A stretch of DNA of 64,000 nt from Deinococcus yavapaiensis KR-236 (GTDB taxonomy: Bacteria; Deinococcota; Deinococci; Deinococcales; Deinococcaceae): positions 21,242 through 85,241 of the forward strand of contig NZ_QJSX01000002.1 in assembly GCF_003217515.1 (NCBI RefSeq), written 5' to 3'. The position numbers were made by a program, and so were the translations under genes. The notes beneath the pieces were generated by a model, which was not told the DNA's origin, did not search any database, and worked only from the letters and a program-made list of their open reading frames with translations. Below, one piece after another: positions 43,721 through 52,975 of this stretch. Within the stretch, counting starts at the first letter, position 1. Each line of letters begins with the position of its first letter.

Positions 43721-45331
43721 ATGACACACCGTGACAAGATGCAAGCCTTCGCGGGCGTCCTGCTCGTGCTGTTCCTCGCCTCTCTCAACACCACCGTCGT
43801 CGGCACCGCCTTGCCACGGATCATCGCCGACCTTGGCGGAATGAACGTCTACACCTGGGCCTTCACCGCCTACACCCTCGCGCAAACCGTCTCCATCCCC
43901 GTGTACGGCAAGCTCAGCGACTTGTACGGCCGCAAACCCGTCTTGCTGTTCGGCATCGCCTTGTTCACGCTCGCGTCCGCCCTCGGCGGGTTGTCGCAAA
44001 GCATGGGCTTCCTCATCGCTTGCCGCGCGTTGCAAGGCCTCGGCGGCGGCGCCCTCATGAGCATGGCCTTCGCCGCCATCGGCGACTTGTTCACCCTCAC
44101 GGAGCGCGGCAAGTACCAAGGACTCAACGGCGCGGTCTTCGGAGTATCGAGCGTCCTCGGCCCGTTGCTCGGCGGCTTCCTCACCGACCACCTGTCGTGG
44201 CACTGGGTCTTCTTCGTCAACGTGCCCGTCGCCGTCCTCGCCTTCTGGTTCATCGCCCGCTTCTTCCCGGCCAAGCGCGAGCGAGGCGAAGCGCGCATCG
44301 ACGTGCTCGGCGCCTTGCTGCTGACGGCGGCCGTCGTGCCTTTGCTGCTCGCCTTGACCTGGGGCGGCACGACCGATCCGTGGACCTCCCCGAAGATCCT
44401 CGGCCTGCTCGCCTTCGCCGCCGCGTGCACGGCCGCCTTCGTCACCTGGCAGGCGCGGACGCCCAGCCCTATTCTCGCGCTGAACTTGTTTCGCAACCCC
44501 ACCTTCACCTTCGCGAACATCGCCGGATTCTTCAGCACCGCCGGTTTGTACGCCGCCATCTTGTACCTGCCGCTCTTCATGCAAGGCGTGCGGGGCGTGT
44601 CCGCCTCGAATTCCGGCATCGTCCTCGCGCCCCTCATGCTCGGCATGATCGTCACGAGCACCGTGGCGGGCTTCATCGTGAGCCGCGTCGGCCGCTACAA
44701 GCCGGCTATTCTCGCGGGCCTCGTCGTCATGACGGGCGCGTTGTTCTTCGGCACCCGTCTCACGCCTGACACGGCCACGAGCGTCGTCGTCGGCCTCATG
44801 ATCGTGCTGGGGCTCGGCCTCGGGCCGACGGGCAGCCTGTTCACGCTCGCGGTGCAGACCAGCAGTCCCAGGGCGCAACTCGGCATGGCGACGAGCGCCA
44901 ACCAGTTCTTTCGCAACATGGGCGGCACGATCGGCGCGGCCGTCTTCGGCGCCGTGCAAGCCAACCACCTGCACGCCCTGCCGACGCTTCTCGCGAGCAG
45001 CACCCGCGCGTTGCCGAGCTCGCTCGCAGTGGCCGTCGCCGATCCCAACATCCTCAGCAACCCCTCGGCCCTCGCCAAGCTCCACGCTGCCGTCGCGCCC
45101 CTCGTCGGCGAGGCTGGCTTCGCACGAATCCTCGCGACGATGCGCGGCGTTCTGACCGACGCGGTCACGAACGTGTTCCTCCTCGCCGGGTTGGGCATGA
45201 CGGTCGCGCTGCTCGTGACCCTCGCGTTGCCGAACCTCAACTTGAAGAGCGTTCGTCCTCAACCCGAGACGCCGCGTGCCCCCGAAGTCGAAGCGAAACC
45301 GCTTGCGGGCGTTGGCGTTCGGGAACGCTGA
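43721..45331 (+). CDS. EmrB/QacA-type multidrug exporter (MFS DHA2)
   Basis: A 536-residue, 14-helix MFS protein. Motif C-like LNTTVVGTALPRI opens helix 1, GKLSDLYGRKPVLL is the loop 2-3 motif, and a GVSSVLGPLLGGFL stretch is the DHA2 helix-5 signature. A large region near 420-480 faces outside. It probably exports drugs or toxic compounds under MarR control. Confidence 0.9.
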   Translation: MTHRDKMQAFAGVLLVLFLASLNTTVVGTALPRIIADLGGMNVYTWAFTAYTLAQTVSIPVYGKLSDLYGRKPVLLFGIALFTLASALGGLSQSMGFLIACRALQGLGGGALMSMAFAAIGDLFTLTERGKYQGLNGAVFGVSSVLGPLLGGFLTDHLSWHWVFFVNVPVAVLAFWFIARFFPAKRERGEARIDVLGALLLTAAVVPLLLALTWGGTTDPWTSPKILGLLAFAAACTAAFVTWQARTPSPILALNLFRNPTFTFANIAGFFSTAGLYAAILYLPLFMQGVRGVSASNSGIVLAPLMLGMIVTSTVAGFIVSRVGRYKPAILAGLVVMTGALFFGTRLTPDTATSVVVGLMIVLGLGLGPTGSLFTLAVQTSSPRAQLGMATSANQFFRNMGGTIGAAVFGAVQANHLHALPTLLASSTRALPSSLAVAVADPNILSNPSALAKLHAAVAPLVGEAGFARILATMRGVLTDAVTNVFLLAGLGMTVALLVTLALPNLNLKSVRPQPETPRAPEVEAKPLAGVGVRER

Positions 45332-46032
45332 GCGCGAGCGGCCCTTCCCCTGCGGACCGTCCTGCCTCGTTCGTCTCGATTTGGCCCAACAATTCCGACT
45401 CCACGAAGATGGTGGGTGAAGACGCGCTCGGTCGTTTCTGCGGCCGAGCGCGCTGACGTCTCTCGGCGCGTCGCCACCAAGAGAAGACGAGGTCGGGACA
45501 TTGTCGTCGAGCAAGCCGACGTGCCCCTCCTCCAAGTCGCGTGGTGGGCTTTGGCATTGCACCGAGTCGATTCTTGGCGCTTCTGTCCTGTCGGAACTCG
45601 TGCTCGTGCTGACAGGGAATTCGATTTTGACCGCTCGACGGCTCGCTCGAGGTTCGAGAAGACGGTCGGCTCGAAGTCGAAAGGAGGAGCGCGTCTGCCA
45701 TCTCACGTGGAGGTGCAGTGTTCTCTTTCGTCTATCCCGGCTCCGGTCACTGCTAAACTCACTAGATAGAAAAGCGTAATTGACAATCTATATATCATGG
45801 GTTTACAGTCATTGCAGATGGTTGAAGCGCGATTCCCGTGCCGAGACAGGTAGAGCCCTCCTGAGTCCAACGGGCCGTCCGTTTTCCGAATCCTTTCGCC
45901 GCCGAGACGACCCTGACGATTCAGCCCAACGCCCGAGTCCGCGTCGAACTCTGATCGACAGCACGAGCAACGTTCCACGTCCGTACGTCAAGCACGATAG
46001 ACGCCGATCCGATCGGCACTGGAGAAGGGAGA
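45332..46032. other. 701-bp interval without a supported gene
   Basis: Frames here have low-complexity Arg/Ser-rich translations and no ribosome sites, so I call no gene. An AT-rich pocket (about 45755-45815) has TTGACA at 45780-45785 but no good -10. I see no transposase remnant, tRNA or clear repeat. It may be decayed sequence or the leader of the small gene at 46033. Confidence 0.5.
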
Positions 46033-46209
46033 ATGAGCATGCGCCCCGAGGAACTTCTGGAAGCCACGAAAGAACACCTTCGCCACCTCCACGCCGAAGC
46101 CGATCTCGAACGGAGGCTGAGCCCGCTCGAGCGACCGAAAACGATCCTGAAGTGGCGCAGATTCTTCATTCCCGTGCTCCTGCCGACCGTCGAACGATTG
46201 GCTCCCTGA
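46033..46209 (+). CDS. small protein of unknown function (58 aa)
   Basis: 58 codons from ATG 46033, behind an excellent ribosome site (GGAGAAGGGAGA directly upstream). The protein begins with an amphipathic helix (MRPEELLEATKEHLRHLHAE) and continues charged to a short hydrophobic C-terminus (RFFIPVLLPTVERLAP). The codon use is normal for this genome. No family is recognised. The C-terminal stretch could associate with the membrane. Confidence 0.6.
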   Translation: MSMRPEELLEATKEHLRHLHAEADLERRLSPLERPKTILKWRRFFIPVLLPTVERLAP

Positions 46210-46449
46210 AGACCCGACCGCCGCTCCGCCGAACGGCAGAAGTTTTGCGCGCACTCGGTGGTCACGGTGACATCGGCACATGACGCACGAAGCGGGTGAT
46301 GCGGGGAGGAGTGGCCTTCCACAAGATGCCGCCATCAGAAAATCGGCGACGCGATGACGAATTGTCGACAGCCTTTACACTGAAAGCCCCATGCTGCCAG
46401 CACGTCACTTTCCTGAGAGGACCTTCGCCACTCGGATCACGAGGCGCTC

Positions 46450-47481
46450 GTGACGGCACCGTCGCCCGCCGACTCGGTGGCCCGCGAAGTTCTCGGTGCG
46501 GTGAATTCCCGTGACGTTCTGATGCGCGTCAGCCTCCTGTGCGAACGCTTCCTGGGTGCGCGCGTCACGACGCGGTTGTTTCACCGCGTGAGTGTGGGAA
46601 GCGTGCATGGAGTCCGCCTCAGTGACGGCCGCGAAGTCGTGGTGAAGTTGCACCGAGCGTTCGCGCCCTTCAGGTACCTGAAGGCGCTCAACGAACTGCA
46701 AGCGCACGTGGCGGACGCGGGCTTCCCGGCGCCGAAGCCGCTCGCGCCGCCCGCCAGGCTGCCAAACGGAAGCGCCACGTTCGAAGCCTCCCTCGCACGA
46801 GGCGACCCGCCCGATCCGGACCGCCCCGAGCACCTCGCGTTGATGGCGAGCGGCTTGGCGTGGCTCGTGGAGTTGTGCGAGCCCTTCGCGTCGCGGGCAG
46901 AATTCGAGCCTTGGCTCGCGCGGCGTCGTGACGGCTTGTGGCCGATTCCGCACGACGCGCGCTTCGATTTCGTCGCCACCGCGCAGGGAGCGGCGTGGAT
47001 CGACACGCTGGCGCGGCGAGCGCGAGCGCTCCTCGACGCGGATCCAGGCAGACGGGTGATAGGGCATCACGACTGGCGCCGCGAGCACTTGCGAGTACGG
47101 CAAGGACGGTTGTGCGCCGTGTACGACTGGGACAGCGTGGGCCGCTTCGCCGAGCCCGTGCTCGTGGCTGGCGCGGCGAGAACCTTCACGGTGGACTGGT
47201 CTCGCGTGGGGCAACGCCAGTACCCGACGCTCGAGCAGATGCACGAGTTCCTGGATGCGTACGAAACCGCGCGTGGACGACCTTTCTCTCGTGACGAACG
47301 CGCGCACTTCCGCGCGGCGTTGGTGTACGGCGCGGCGTACACGGCGAGGTGCGAACACTCCGACGACCGCACGAACTTCGGGCGCGGCCCGCTCGCGCCA
47401 CCTCCCGACTTCGTACCAACCGAGAGCATGCGTGCGTTTCTGCAGGAGCACGGCGAAACCTTGCTGGCGGGCGAGGACTGA
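46450..47481 (+). CDS. aminoglycoside-phosphotransferase-like kinase-fold protein
   Basis: 343 residues. The APH fold is shown by the N-lobe lysine K66 (EVVVKLH), the Brenner loop GHHDWRREH (205-213) and D226/D228 in YDWDS. In the HxDxxxxN motif the Asn is replaced by H213, so metal binding may differ from active kinases. Its natural substrate is unknown; it need not confer resistance. The GTG 46450 start has a weak GAGG. Confidence 0.8.
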   Translation: MTAPSPADSVAREVLGAVNSRDVLMRVSLLCERFLGARVTTRLFHRVSVGSVHGVRLSDGREVVVKLHRAFAPFRYLKALNELQAHVADAGFPAPKPLAPPARLPNGSATFEASLARGDPPDPDRPEHLALMASGLAWLVELCEPFASRAEFEPWLARRRDGLWPIPHDARFDFVATAQGAAWIDTLARRARALLDADPGRRVIGHHDWRREHLRVRQGRLCAVYDWDSVGRFAEPVLVAGAARTFTVDWSRVGQRQYPTLEQMHEFLDAYETARGRPFSRDERAHFRAALVYGAAYTARCEHSDDRTNFGRGPLAPPPDFVPTESMRAFLQEHGETLLAGED

Positions 47482-47522
47482 CGCGAACTTCGCCCCCTCA
47501 CGTGTCGTCAGCGCGCCGCGTG

Positions 47523-47528
47523 TAGGGT
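47523..47528 (+). promoter_or_regulatory. -10 box of leaderless promoter
   Basis: TAGGGT, 7 nt before ATG 47536. Confidence 0.45.
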
Positions 47529-47535
47529 GACCGGC

Positions 47536-49155
47536 ATGCTCTTCCGCTCGATCAAGGTCGCGTTGACGCTTCTGCTGCTTGGCTCCGGCGCTGGGTTCGC
47601 GCTCACCACGCGGCAACTCGTCGTCACGCCCGGCACGCCGACCGCCACGCTCGACGGCCGTTCCCTGACGCTGCAAAACGCACCGCGAATCGATGGCGGG
47701 CGCGTCCTCGTGCCGCTCGTCGAGACGCTCACCCTGCTCGGACTGCCCGCCGTGAATGTGAATGACGTCCCCCTGGAGGAATCCGGCGCGGTCCTCGTCG
47801 ACAGCCAAACGTTCGTCGATCTTCGATGGCTCGGCACCGCGTCGAAGTTGACGTTCGACATTTCGCCCGACAACGCCCGCGTCACGATCACGACGCAGAA
47901 CGCGCCGACCCTCGATCCTGGAGCGCCACAAGCGCGGTTCGCACCCGAGAAAAGCACGTACGCGCCCGGAGAGCGCGTCACGTACGTCGAGTACTCCTTC
48001 GATCCCGAGGGACAGGCGATCACGAAACGCGAGTGGACCGGACGGCAAGACGCCTTCTTCGCGCCGGGCGACTACGTGGTGTCACTGCAAGTGACGAACG
48101 CCCAAGGCAAGATGAGCGCGCCGCACACGCGTGTCGTCAAGGTGCGGGGCGCGGCGGTGGCGACACCGCTTCAATTCGCCCTTCGACACACCGCGCTCGG
48201 AGACACGTTTTCGGATTCGCTCGTGGCCAGCTATCCTTCGCTGCCGATTCGCGGCGACGCCAACGAGAACTTCCCGTTGCTGTTCAGCGACTCTCCCGAA
48301 AAGCCGTCGACGGCGGGCGTGTTGTACCGAGACGTGGTGTCGGGGCGCGCGCGTCTGCTCGCGTATCACGTCAACGGCCTCTCCGTGCCGGCGCGCGTGC
48401 AGGTGATAGCGCGAAACGTGGATGCACGGCCCGTCACGATCCGCTCGCTCGGCAAGGGTGAAACGGCACCTTCTCGCACCGAGGGCACGCTCGGGCAAGT
48501 CGCCTTGCTGGACTACTTCACGTCCGAGGCTTCCCCGCAGTTCGAACTTTTGCCAGGACGATTCTCGGCGGTGTACATCTCGCCGTCCCTGCCGATCGGG
48601 GCAGGCGTGAACCTCGTGCAGGACATCGAAGCCGACGGCCGGGTGGAGTTATCGTTCGTGATCTTGCCCGACGATGCGGTCCCCACGCCGGAAACGCTCG
48701 GGGCTTTGCCGATCTTGCCGCTGGACGCCCTGCATCAACGTGGCACCTTCCTCGGAGCGGTACGGCGCGTCCAAGTGACGCTCGGCACGCTTCCGGCTCG
48801 GTTGAACATCGGAGATGGCGTGACCGACACCGGCTTGGTCGGCACCGACGTCCTGACGGGAACACCGATGCGTCTCGCCGGGAATTACGGCGTTTTGTAC
48901 GACGTGGAGGTGCTGGGTGCGGCGAACACCGTGATGGCGTTGTCGCCGCGTGGCGGCCTGTACCGAGGAGCGCTGCAAGTCTTCGACGCTGACGTGACGT
49001 CCACGGTGCGCGTGCCGCGTTCGGGCGTCTTGACGAATCCTGAGCGTCCGCTGTTGTTGTGGCGTTCGCAATCGGAGCGGTTGAACTTCAAGTTCGTGCC
49101 CGCCAACGGCTCGAACCTGCCGGTGTCCCTCGTGTTCTACCGTGCGCGACCGTGA
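47536..49155 (+). CDS. secreted stalk-domain protein
   Basis: 539 residues with a signal peptide (1-~22). A stalk-domain (copper amine oxidase N-terminal-like) region follows (LTLQNAPRIDGGRVLVPLVETLTLLG ... FVDLRWLGTASKLTFDI). A PKD/Ig-like domain lies around 135-215 (YAPGERVTYVEYSFDPEG), and a large beta-rich C-terminal half is not recognised. It is probably anchored in the envelope. A GTG at 47527 overlaps the -10 box, so ATG 47536 is preferred. Confidence 0.8.
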   Translation: MLFRSIKVALTLLLLGSGAGFALTTRQLVVTPGTPTATLDGRSLTLQNAPRIDGGRVLVPLVETLTLLGLPAVNVNDVPLEESGAVLVDSQTFVDLRWLGTASKLTFDISPDNARVTITTQNAPTLDPGAPQARFAPEKSTYAPGERVTYVEYSFDPEGQAITKREWTGRQDAFFAPGDYVVSLQVTNAQGKMSAPHTRVVKVRGAAVATPLQFALRHTALGDTFSDSLVASYPSLPIRGDANENFPLLFSDSPEKPSTAGVLYRDVVSGRARLLAYHVNGLSVPARVQVIARNVDARPVTIRSLGKGETAPSRTEGTLGQVALLDYFTSEASPQFELLPGRFSAVYISPSLPIGAGVNLVQDIEADGRVELSFVILPDDAVPTPETLGALPILPLDALHQRGTFLGAVRRVQVTLGTLPARLNIGDGVTDTGLVGTDVLTGTPMRLAGNYGVLYDVEVLGAANTVMALSPRGGLYRGALQVFDADVTSTVRVPRSGVLTNPERPLLLWRSQSERLNFKFVPANGSNLPVSLVFYRARP

Positions 49156-49191
49156 TCGTCTGAGCGTACGCTCGGACGATCACGGTCGCGC
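49144..49191. terminator. long hairpin overlapping the stop codon
   Basis: A 17-bp perfect stem (49144-49160 with 49175-49191) has a further 5-bp inner stem. It contains the TGA stop (49153-49155) of the stalk-domain gene. No U-tract follows. Confidence 0.65.
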
Positions 49192-49369
49192 CTGAAGTGG
49201 AACGTCGAGCGAGCGTGTTGCCTTGCCGAAAGAGCCGGACCATGCGCCGCGGAGCCCTCTGACTTCAGACTCGTTCGACCGCGAGGACACACGTTCACTG
49301 CTTGGCCGTTCGTCTCATCTTCTGGAAGCGAGAAGCACGCACTCCATTTTGAAGCTATGGCCTGACAGG

Positions 49370-49375
49370 TAGGAT
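49370..49375 (+). promoter_or_regulatory. -10 box of leaderless promoter
   Basis: TAGGAT, 6 nt before ATG 49382. Confidence 0.5.
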
Positions 49376-49381
49376 GAGGGC

Positions 49382-49657
49382 ATGAAGCTCGACGAACTTC
49401 GAGCCACGCTCAACGAGCACATCAACCGCCAGCCACGCGGTTTCAAAGCGCAGCTCGCCCACGAACTCGATGTCACTCCCACCTATATCAACCAAGTCCT
49501 CAGCGGACGCTTGCCCCTGCAGCTCGACCATCTCGCCATGATCCTCGAACGCCTCGAGCTCGAGTTGGTCGTCGCTCCGAAGGGCACCAACGAGCGCCTT
49601 CGCGCCGTCTTCAGCGATCCTTTCGTGCAACCGAAAGTCGAACGGAATGACACTTGA
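49382..49657 (+). CDS. small XRE-type HTH protein
   Basis: 91 residues with a single helix-turn-helix (about 19-60: FKAQLAHELDVTPTYINQVLSGRLPLQLDHLAMI), typical of lambda-repressor-like domains. The ~30-residue C-terminal tail is unstructured. It is monocistronic, so the target is unknown. No phage or toxin partner is adjacent. Confidence 0.82.
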   Translation: MKLDELRATLNEHINRQPRGFKAQLAHELDVTPTYINQVLSGRLPLQLDHLAMILERLELELVVAPKGTNERLRAVFSDPFVQPKVERNDT

Positions 49658-49892
49658 ACTTCCCTCGGAGCTGGACGAGGTCCGAGCGGAGGTGCGCTCG
49701 TCGCCTTGCCGCCACGCTGCCGAGGCACCAAGGTTCTGAAATGCTGGACGAACGACGGTGGAGCTCTCCGGCCACGATAGGGGCGCGTCCGGTGACGTGA
49801 CGCGCGGCGCGACACCCGACCCGCCGTCCTGGCAAAAGGCACCGCCGTTCGGCATTCACGCGGGCAGGTAAATCGGAGATCGGCCCATCCGG

Positions 49893-49898
49893 TACACT
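49893..49898 (+). promoter_or_regulatory. -10 box of leaderless promoter
   Basis: TACACT, 7 nt before ATG 49906. Confidence 0.5.
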
Positions 49899-49905
49899 CC
49901 TTGAG

Positions 49906-50553
49906 ATGGACACCGCCCAAATCGCGATCCTGGGATACAAGACGTTCCTGACGATGCTGGTCGTCATGGATCCCATAGGTCTCGCGCCGATCTTCATGGC
50001 GCTCGCCGGTGGCCGTCCCAGCTTCGAGCGCCGCTCGATCGCCGTGAAGGCGACGGTCGTCGCGGGCCTCATCATCCTCGCCTTCGGGTTGGCGGGGCGG
50101 CCCCTGCTCGAGCATCTCGGCATCAGCCTCGACGCGTTTCGTGTGGCGGGCGGTGTGCTGCTGTTCCTGATCGCCCTCGACATGGTCTTCGCGCGCACGA
50201 GCGGCACGAGGGAAACGCCCGCCGAGGAAGCCGAAGCGCAAACGCGCGAGGACATCTCCGTCTTCCCGATCGCGATTCCCCTCATCGCGGGACCCGGAAC
50301 CTTGGCGAGCGTCATGATTCTCGTGGGGGACGCGCACGGCGCGCCCCTGCTGGTGGGCGTCGTGCTGATCGTGACCTTCGTGGTGCTCGCCTTGTGCTAT
50401 CTCACGCTGCGTCTCTCGACGGTCATCGCGCGCCTCATCGGCCTCACGGGAGTGAACGTCGTGACGCGCGTTCTCGGGGTGTTGCTCGGCGCGCTCGCCG
50501 TGCAGTACATCGCCGACGGCATTCTCGGATTTCTGCGCGAGTTGCGCGTGTGA
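49906..50553 (+). CDS. MarC family membrane protein
   Basis: 215 residues with six membrane helices. It has the MarC start motif (FLTMLVVMDPIGLAPIFMALA), the central IAIPLIAGPGTLASVM and the final VLGVLLGALAVQYIADGI. The family's function is unsettled; some members may be exporters. The linker around 105-120 is acidic. Confidence 0.9.
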   Translation: MDTAQIAILGYKTFLTMLVVMDPIGLAPIFMALAGGRPSFERRSIAVKATVVAGLIILAFGLAGRPLLEHLGISLDAFRVAGGVLLFLIALDMVFARTSGTRETPAEEAEAQTREDISVFPIAIPLIAGPGTLASVMILVGDAHGAPLLVGVVLIVTFVVLALCYLTLRLSTVIARLIGLTGVNVVTRVLGVLLGALAVQYIADGILGFLRELRV

Positions 50554-50628
50554 TAAGCACGTTGGTACGAGCCTTTACGCCTAATGATCGATGAAGCTAA
50601 AAATAAAAGCCTGAAACGGGTGAGTCGA

Positions 50629-50660
50629 ACAGTTTCACGGTTATACGCGTTTTAAACTGT
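50629..50660 (+). promoter_or_regulatory. promoter and inverted repeat of the HNH gene
   Basis: ACAGTTT (50629-50635) and AAACTGT (50654-50660) form a 7-bp inverted repeat that covers the -10 box TAAACT (50653-50658). A GTG start follows the box by 6 nt. The repeat may be an operator. Confidence 0.5.
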
Positions 50661-50664
50661 GACC

Positions 50665-51210
50665 GTGAATGCCAACCTGACCGGGCCTATCCCCGACGTG
50701 GCGCACAAGCTCGGTGCGCCGCGCGTGCTGGTGCTCAACGCTTCTTATGAGCCGTTGCATGTGGCGTCCGCTAAACGTGCGATCACCCTCGTGCAATTCG
50801 GCATCGCCGAGGTGCTCGAAGAGAGTGAGGACGTCGTGCGTTCGCCCAGCACCACCATCTTCATTCCGAGCGTGATTCGCCTCAAGAGGTACGTGCGGCG
50901 CCCACGAGCGCATCCCGTTCCCTTCAATCGGCGCAACGTGTTGCGCCGAGACTTTTACACCTGCCAGTACTGCGGCTCGCGGCAAGAGCTCACGATCGAC
51001 CACGTGCATCCGCGTTCTCGTGGCGGTCGGCACGCTTGGGAGAACGTCGTCGCGGCGTGCCGTGAGTGCAATCAGCGCAAAGGCAACCGCACACCCGAGG
51101 AAGCGGGATTGCACCTCAGCATGCCGCCGCGCGCTCCCACCTTCGGGTTGTACGTCGCCGGGTACTTCTCGGCGTTCCACGAAAACTGGAGCAAGTACCT
51201 TTACGGCTGA
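50665..51210 (+). CDS. HNH endonuclease
   Basis: A 181-residue protein whose C-terminal HNH domain has a four-Cys zinc site, C100-x2-C103 and C132-x2-C135, with the catalytic DH at 112-113 and N127 (WENVVAACRECNQRKG). The N-terminal half is an uncharacterised beta domain conserved in free-standing HNH proteins of Deinococcus and cyanobacteria. I choose GTG 50665, because GTG 50659 abuts the -10 box. No linked methylase or intein is present. Confidence 0.88.
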   Translation: MNANLTGPIPDVAHKLGAPRVLVLNASYEPLHVASAKRAITLVQFGIAEVLEESEDVVRSPSTTIFIPSVIRLKRYVRRPRAHPVPFNRRNVLRRDFYTCQYCGSRQELTIDHVHPRSRGGRHAWENVVAACRECNQRKGNRTPEEAGLHLSMPPRAPTFGLYVAGYFSAFHENWSKYLYG

Positions 51211-51237
51211 ACTTCGTTCACGCACGGGGGAGGGCGC

Positions 51238-51243
51238 TAGAAT
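51238..51243 (+). promoter_or_regulatory. -10 box of leaderless promoter
   Basis: TAGAAT, 7 nt before ATG 51251; it overlaps the alternative ATG 51242. Confidence 0.55.
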
Positions 51244-51250
51244 GACCGTC

Positions 51251-51901
51251 ATGCGCCTTCCTCTTCTTTTGGCGGCGTCGCTCGCGACCTTCGCGGCGTC
51301 GGCGTCGGCGGCGTTCGTGCCCGTTCCCTTTCTCTCTGAGACGCCCGTGCGCAAGTTCACCGCGCCTCAGTGGGTGATCGATCCCGCCAAGACGTACCGC
51401 GCGGAAATCGAGACGACGAAAGGCAAGGTCACGATCGAGTTCTACGCACAGCAAGCGCCGAAGACCGTCAATTCCTTCGTTTTCCTTACCCTCAACCGCT
51501 ACTACGAGGGCGTGAAGTTCCACCGCGTCCTCGACGGATTCGTCGCGCAAGTCGGCGATCCGAACACGGTCACGGGTCCGCGCGCCACTTGGGGCCAGGG
51601 CGGTCCCGGCTACGGTTACTACTTGGAACTCGACCGCGCCTTGAAGTTCGACAAGGCGGGCGTCCTCGGCATGGCGAGAACGCAAGATCCTTATACCAAC
51701 GGGTCGCAGTTCTACATCACCCTCGCGCCCACGCCGAGCCTCGACGGGCAGTACACCGTCTTCGGGCGGGTCGTGGAAGGCCTCGACGTCGTGCAGAGCT
51801 TGCAGAAGATCGATCCTTCGTCGCCTGCGGGCGAGAACGTGACGCCCGACGAGATCAAGACCGTCACCATTCTTGTGGACGACGGAAAGGCGACGCCGTG
51901 A
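51251..51901 (+). CDS. exported cyclophilin-type peptidyl-prolyl isomerase
   Basis: 216 residues. The signal peptide (MRLPLLLAASLATFAASASA) is followed by a cyclophilin domain with FHRVLDGFVAQVGDP, GMARTQDPYTNGSQFYITL and GRVVEGLDVV, so it acts outside the cytoplasm to isomerise prolyl bonds. ATG 51242 gives three more residues and has GGAGGG upstream, but the -10 box overlaps it. It is coupled to the next gene through a GTGA overlap. Confidence 0.9.
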   Translation: MRLPLLLAASLATFAASASAAFVPVPFLSETPVRKFTAPQWVIDPAKTYRAEIETTKGKVTIEFYAQQAPKTVNSFVFLTLNRYYEGVKFHRVLDGFVAQVGDPNTVTGPRATWGQGGPGYGYYLELDRALKFDKAGVLGMARTQDPYTNGSQFYITLAPTPSLDGQYTVFGRVVEGLDVVQSLQKIDPSSPAGENVTPDEIKTVTILVDDGKATP

Positions 51902-52911
51902 TCGTCGATCTTCGCTCCGATACCGTGACCGTGCCGGACGAGGCCATGCGCCGCGCCATGATCGAAGCGCCCGTGGGTGACGACGTGTACGGCGAGGACC
52001 CCAGCGTGAACGAGTTGCAGCAGGAAGCGGCGCGCCTGCTGGGCTTCGAGGCGGGCTTGTTCATGCCGTCGGGCACCATGACGAATCAAGTCGCGATCGC
52101 GGTGCATACTCGACGCGGCGAGGAAGTCATCGTGCCCGAGGGCGCGCACGTGTACGAGTGGGAGCTCGGCATGATGGCGACGTTCTCGGGCGTCGTGCCG
52201 CGCTTCGTGCACGCGCCTCTCGGCGTGCCCGATCCTGCCGACCTTCGCGCGGCGATTCGCCGCTCCATCCACCAAAGCCCGACGGGCCTCATCTCCTTGG
52301 AGAACACGCACAACAAGGCGGGCGGCACCGTGTTGCCACTCGACGTCATCGCGGGCGCGCGAGAAGTCGCGACGTCCGAAGGGTTGCCTCTGCACCTCGA
52401 CGGAGCGCGCGTCATGAACGCGGCCGCCGCGCTGAACGTGCCCGTGTCGGACATCACGCGTCATTTCGACTCGGTGAGCCTGTGCCTCTCGAAGGGCCTG
52501 GGCGCGCCCGTCGGCAGCGTTCTGGTGGGCAGCAAGAAGTTCGTCGGCCAAGCGCACCGGTACCGCAAGATGATGGGCGGCGGAATGCGGCAAGCGGGCG
52601 TGCTCGCCGCCGCCGGACTCGTCGCCCTGCGCGACGGTCCCAAGCGCCTTGGCGAAGACCACCGCCGCGCCCGCGCACTCGCGTCGTCGCTCGTAAACGC
52701 CGGGTACGCCGTCGACCTCGCGTCCGTGCAGACGAACATGGTGTACGCGACCGTTCCCGACGCCGCGCGCCGCGCGAGCGAGTGGGCCGAGCGGGGCGTG
52801 AAGGCCAACGCCTTGTCCGAGAACTCGGTGCGTTTCGTGCTGCACCACCAGATCACCGACGAGATGCTCGCTCGCGCTATCGAGGTCGTGACGGCGCCCG
52901 TGCCCGCTTGA
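51898..52911 (+). CDS. ltaE: low-specificity L-threonine aldolase
   Basis: A 337-residue PLP enzyme of the beta-eliminating-lyase/aldolase family that cleaves threonine to glycine and acetaldehyde. The PLP lysine is K199 in LCLSKGLGAPVG. RSDTVT near the start, HVYEWE, ENTHN and the HLDGAR region are typical. The GTG 51898 start overlaps the cyclophilin stop. Confidence 0.93.
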   Translation: MIVDLRSDTVTVPDEAMRRAMIEAPVGDDVYGEDPSVNELQQEAARLLGFEAGLFMPSGTMTNQVAIAVHTRRGEEVIVPEGAHVYEWELGMMATFSGVVPRFVHAPLGVPDPADLRAAIRRSIHQSPTGLISLENTHNKAGGTVLPLDVIAGAREVATSEGLPLHLDGARVMNAAAALNVPVSDITRHFDSVSLCLSKGLGAPVGSVLVGSKKFVGQAHRYRKMMGGGMRQAGVLAAAGLVALRDGPKRLGEDHRRARALASSLVNAGYAVDLASVQTNMVYATVPDAARRASEWAERGVKANALSENSVRFVLHHQITDEMLARAIEVVTAPVPA

Positions 52912-52928
52912 GGATTTCCCTTCTTTGC

Positions 52929-52960
52929 GAAGGCTCGCACGCTCGAAGGTGCGAGCCTTC
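52929..52960 (+). terminator. hairpin terminator after ltaE
   Basis: A perfect 12-bp stem (52929-52940 with 52949-52960) has an 8-nt loop, 18 nt after the stop; no U-tract follows. Confidence 0.7.
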
Positions 52961-52963
52961 CTG

Positions 52964-52969
52964 TAGGCT
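52964..52969 (+). promoter_or_regulatory. -10 box of leaderless promoter
   Basis: TAGGCT, 6 nt before ATG 52976, just after the ltaE terminator. Confidence 0.55.
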
Positions 52970-52975
52970 CACGAG

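Noticed and set aside
43220..45706. An 828-codon minus-strand open frame opposite marR and the exporter
   Set aside because: Charged low-complexity translation; the plus strand encodes two clear families.
45332..46032. Decayed insertion sequence
   Set aside because: I saw no terminal inverted repeats, target duplication or transposase motif.
45780..46283. A 167-codon plus-strand frame
   Set aside because: Arg/Ser/Pro-rich translation without a ribosome site; the overlapping 58-codon frame at 46033 is better supported.
49658..49905. Minus-strand frame between XRE and MarC
   Set aside because: It has no ribosome site and extends through the XRE gene; composition is not protein-like.
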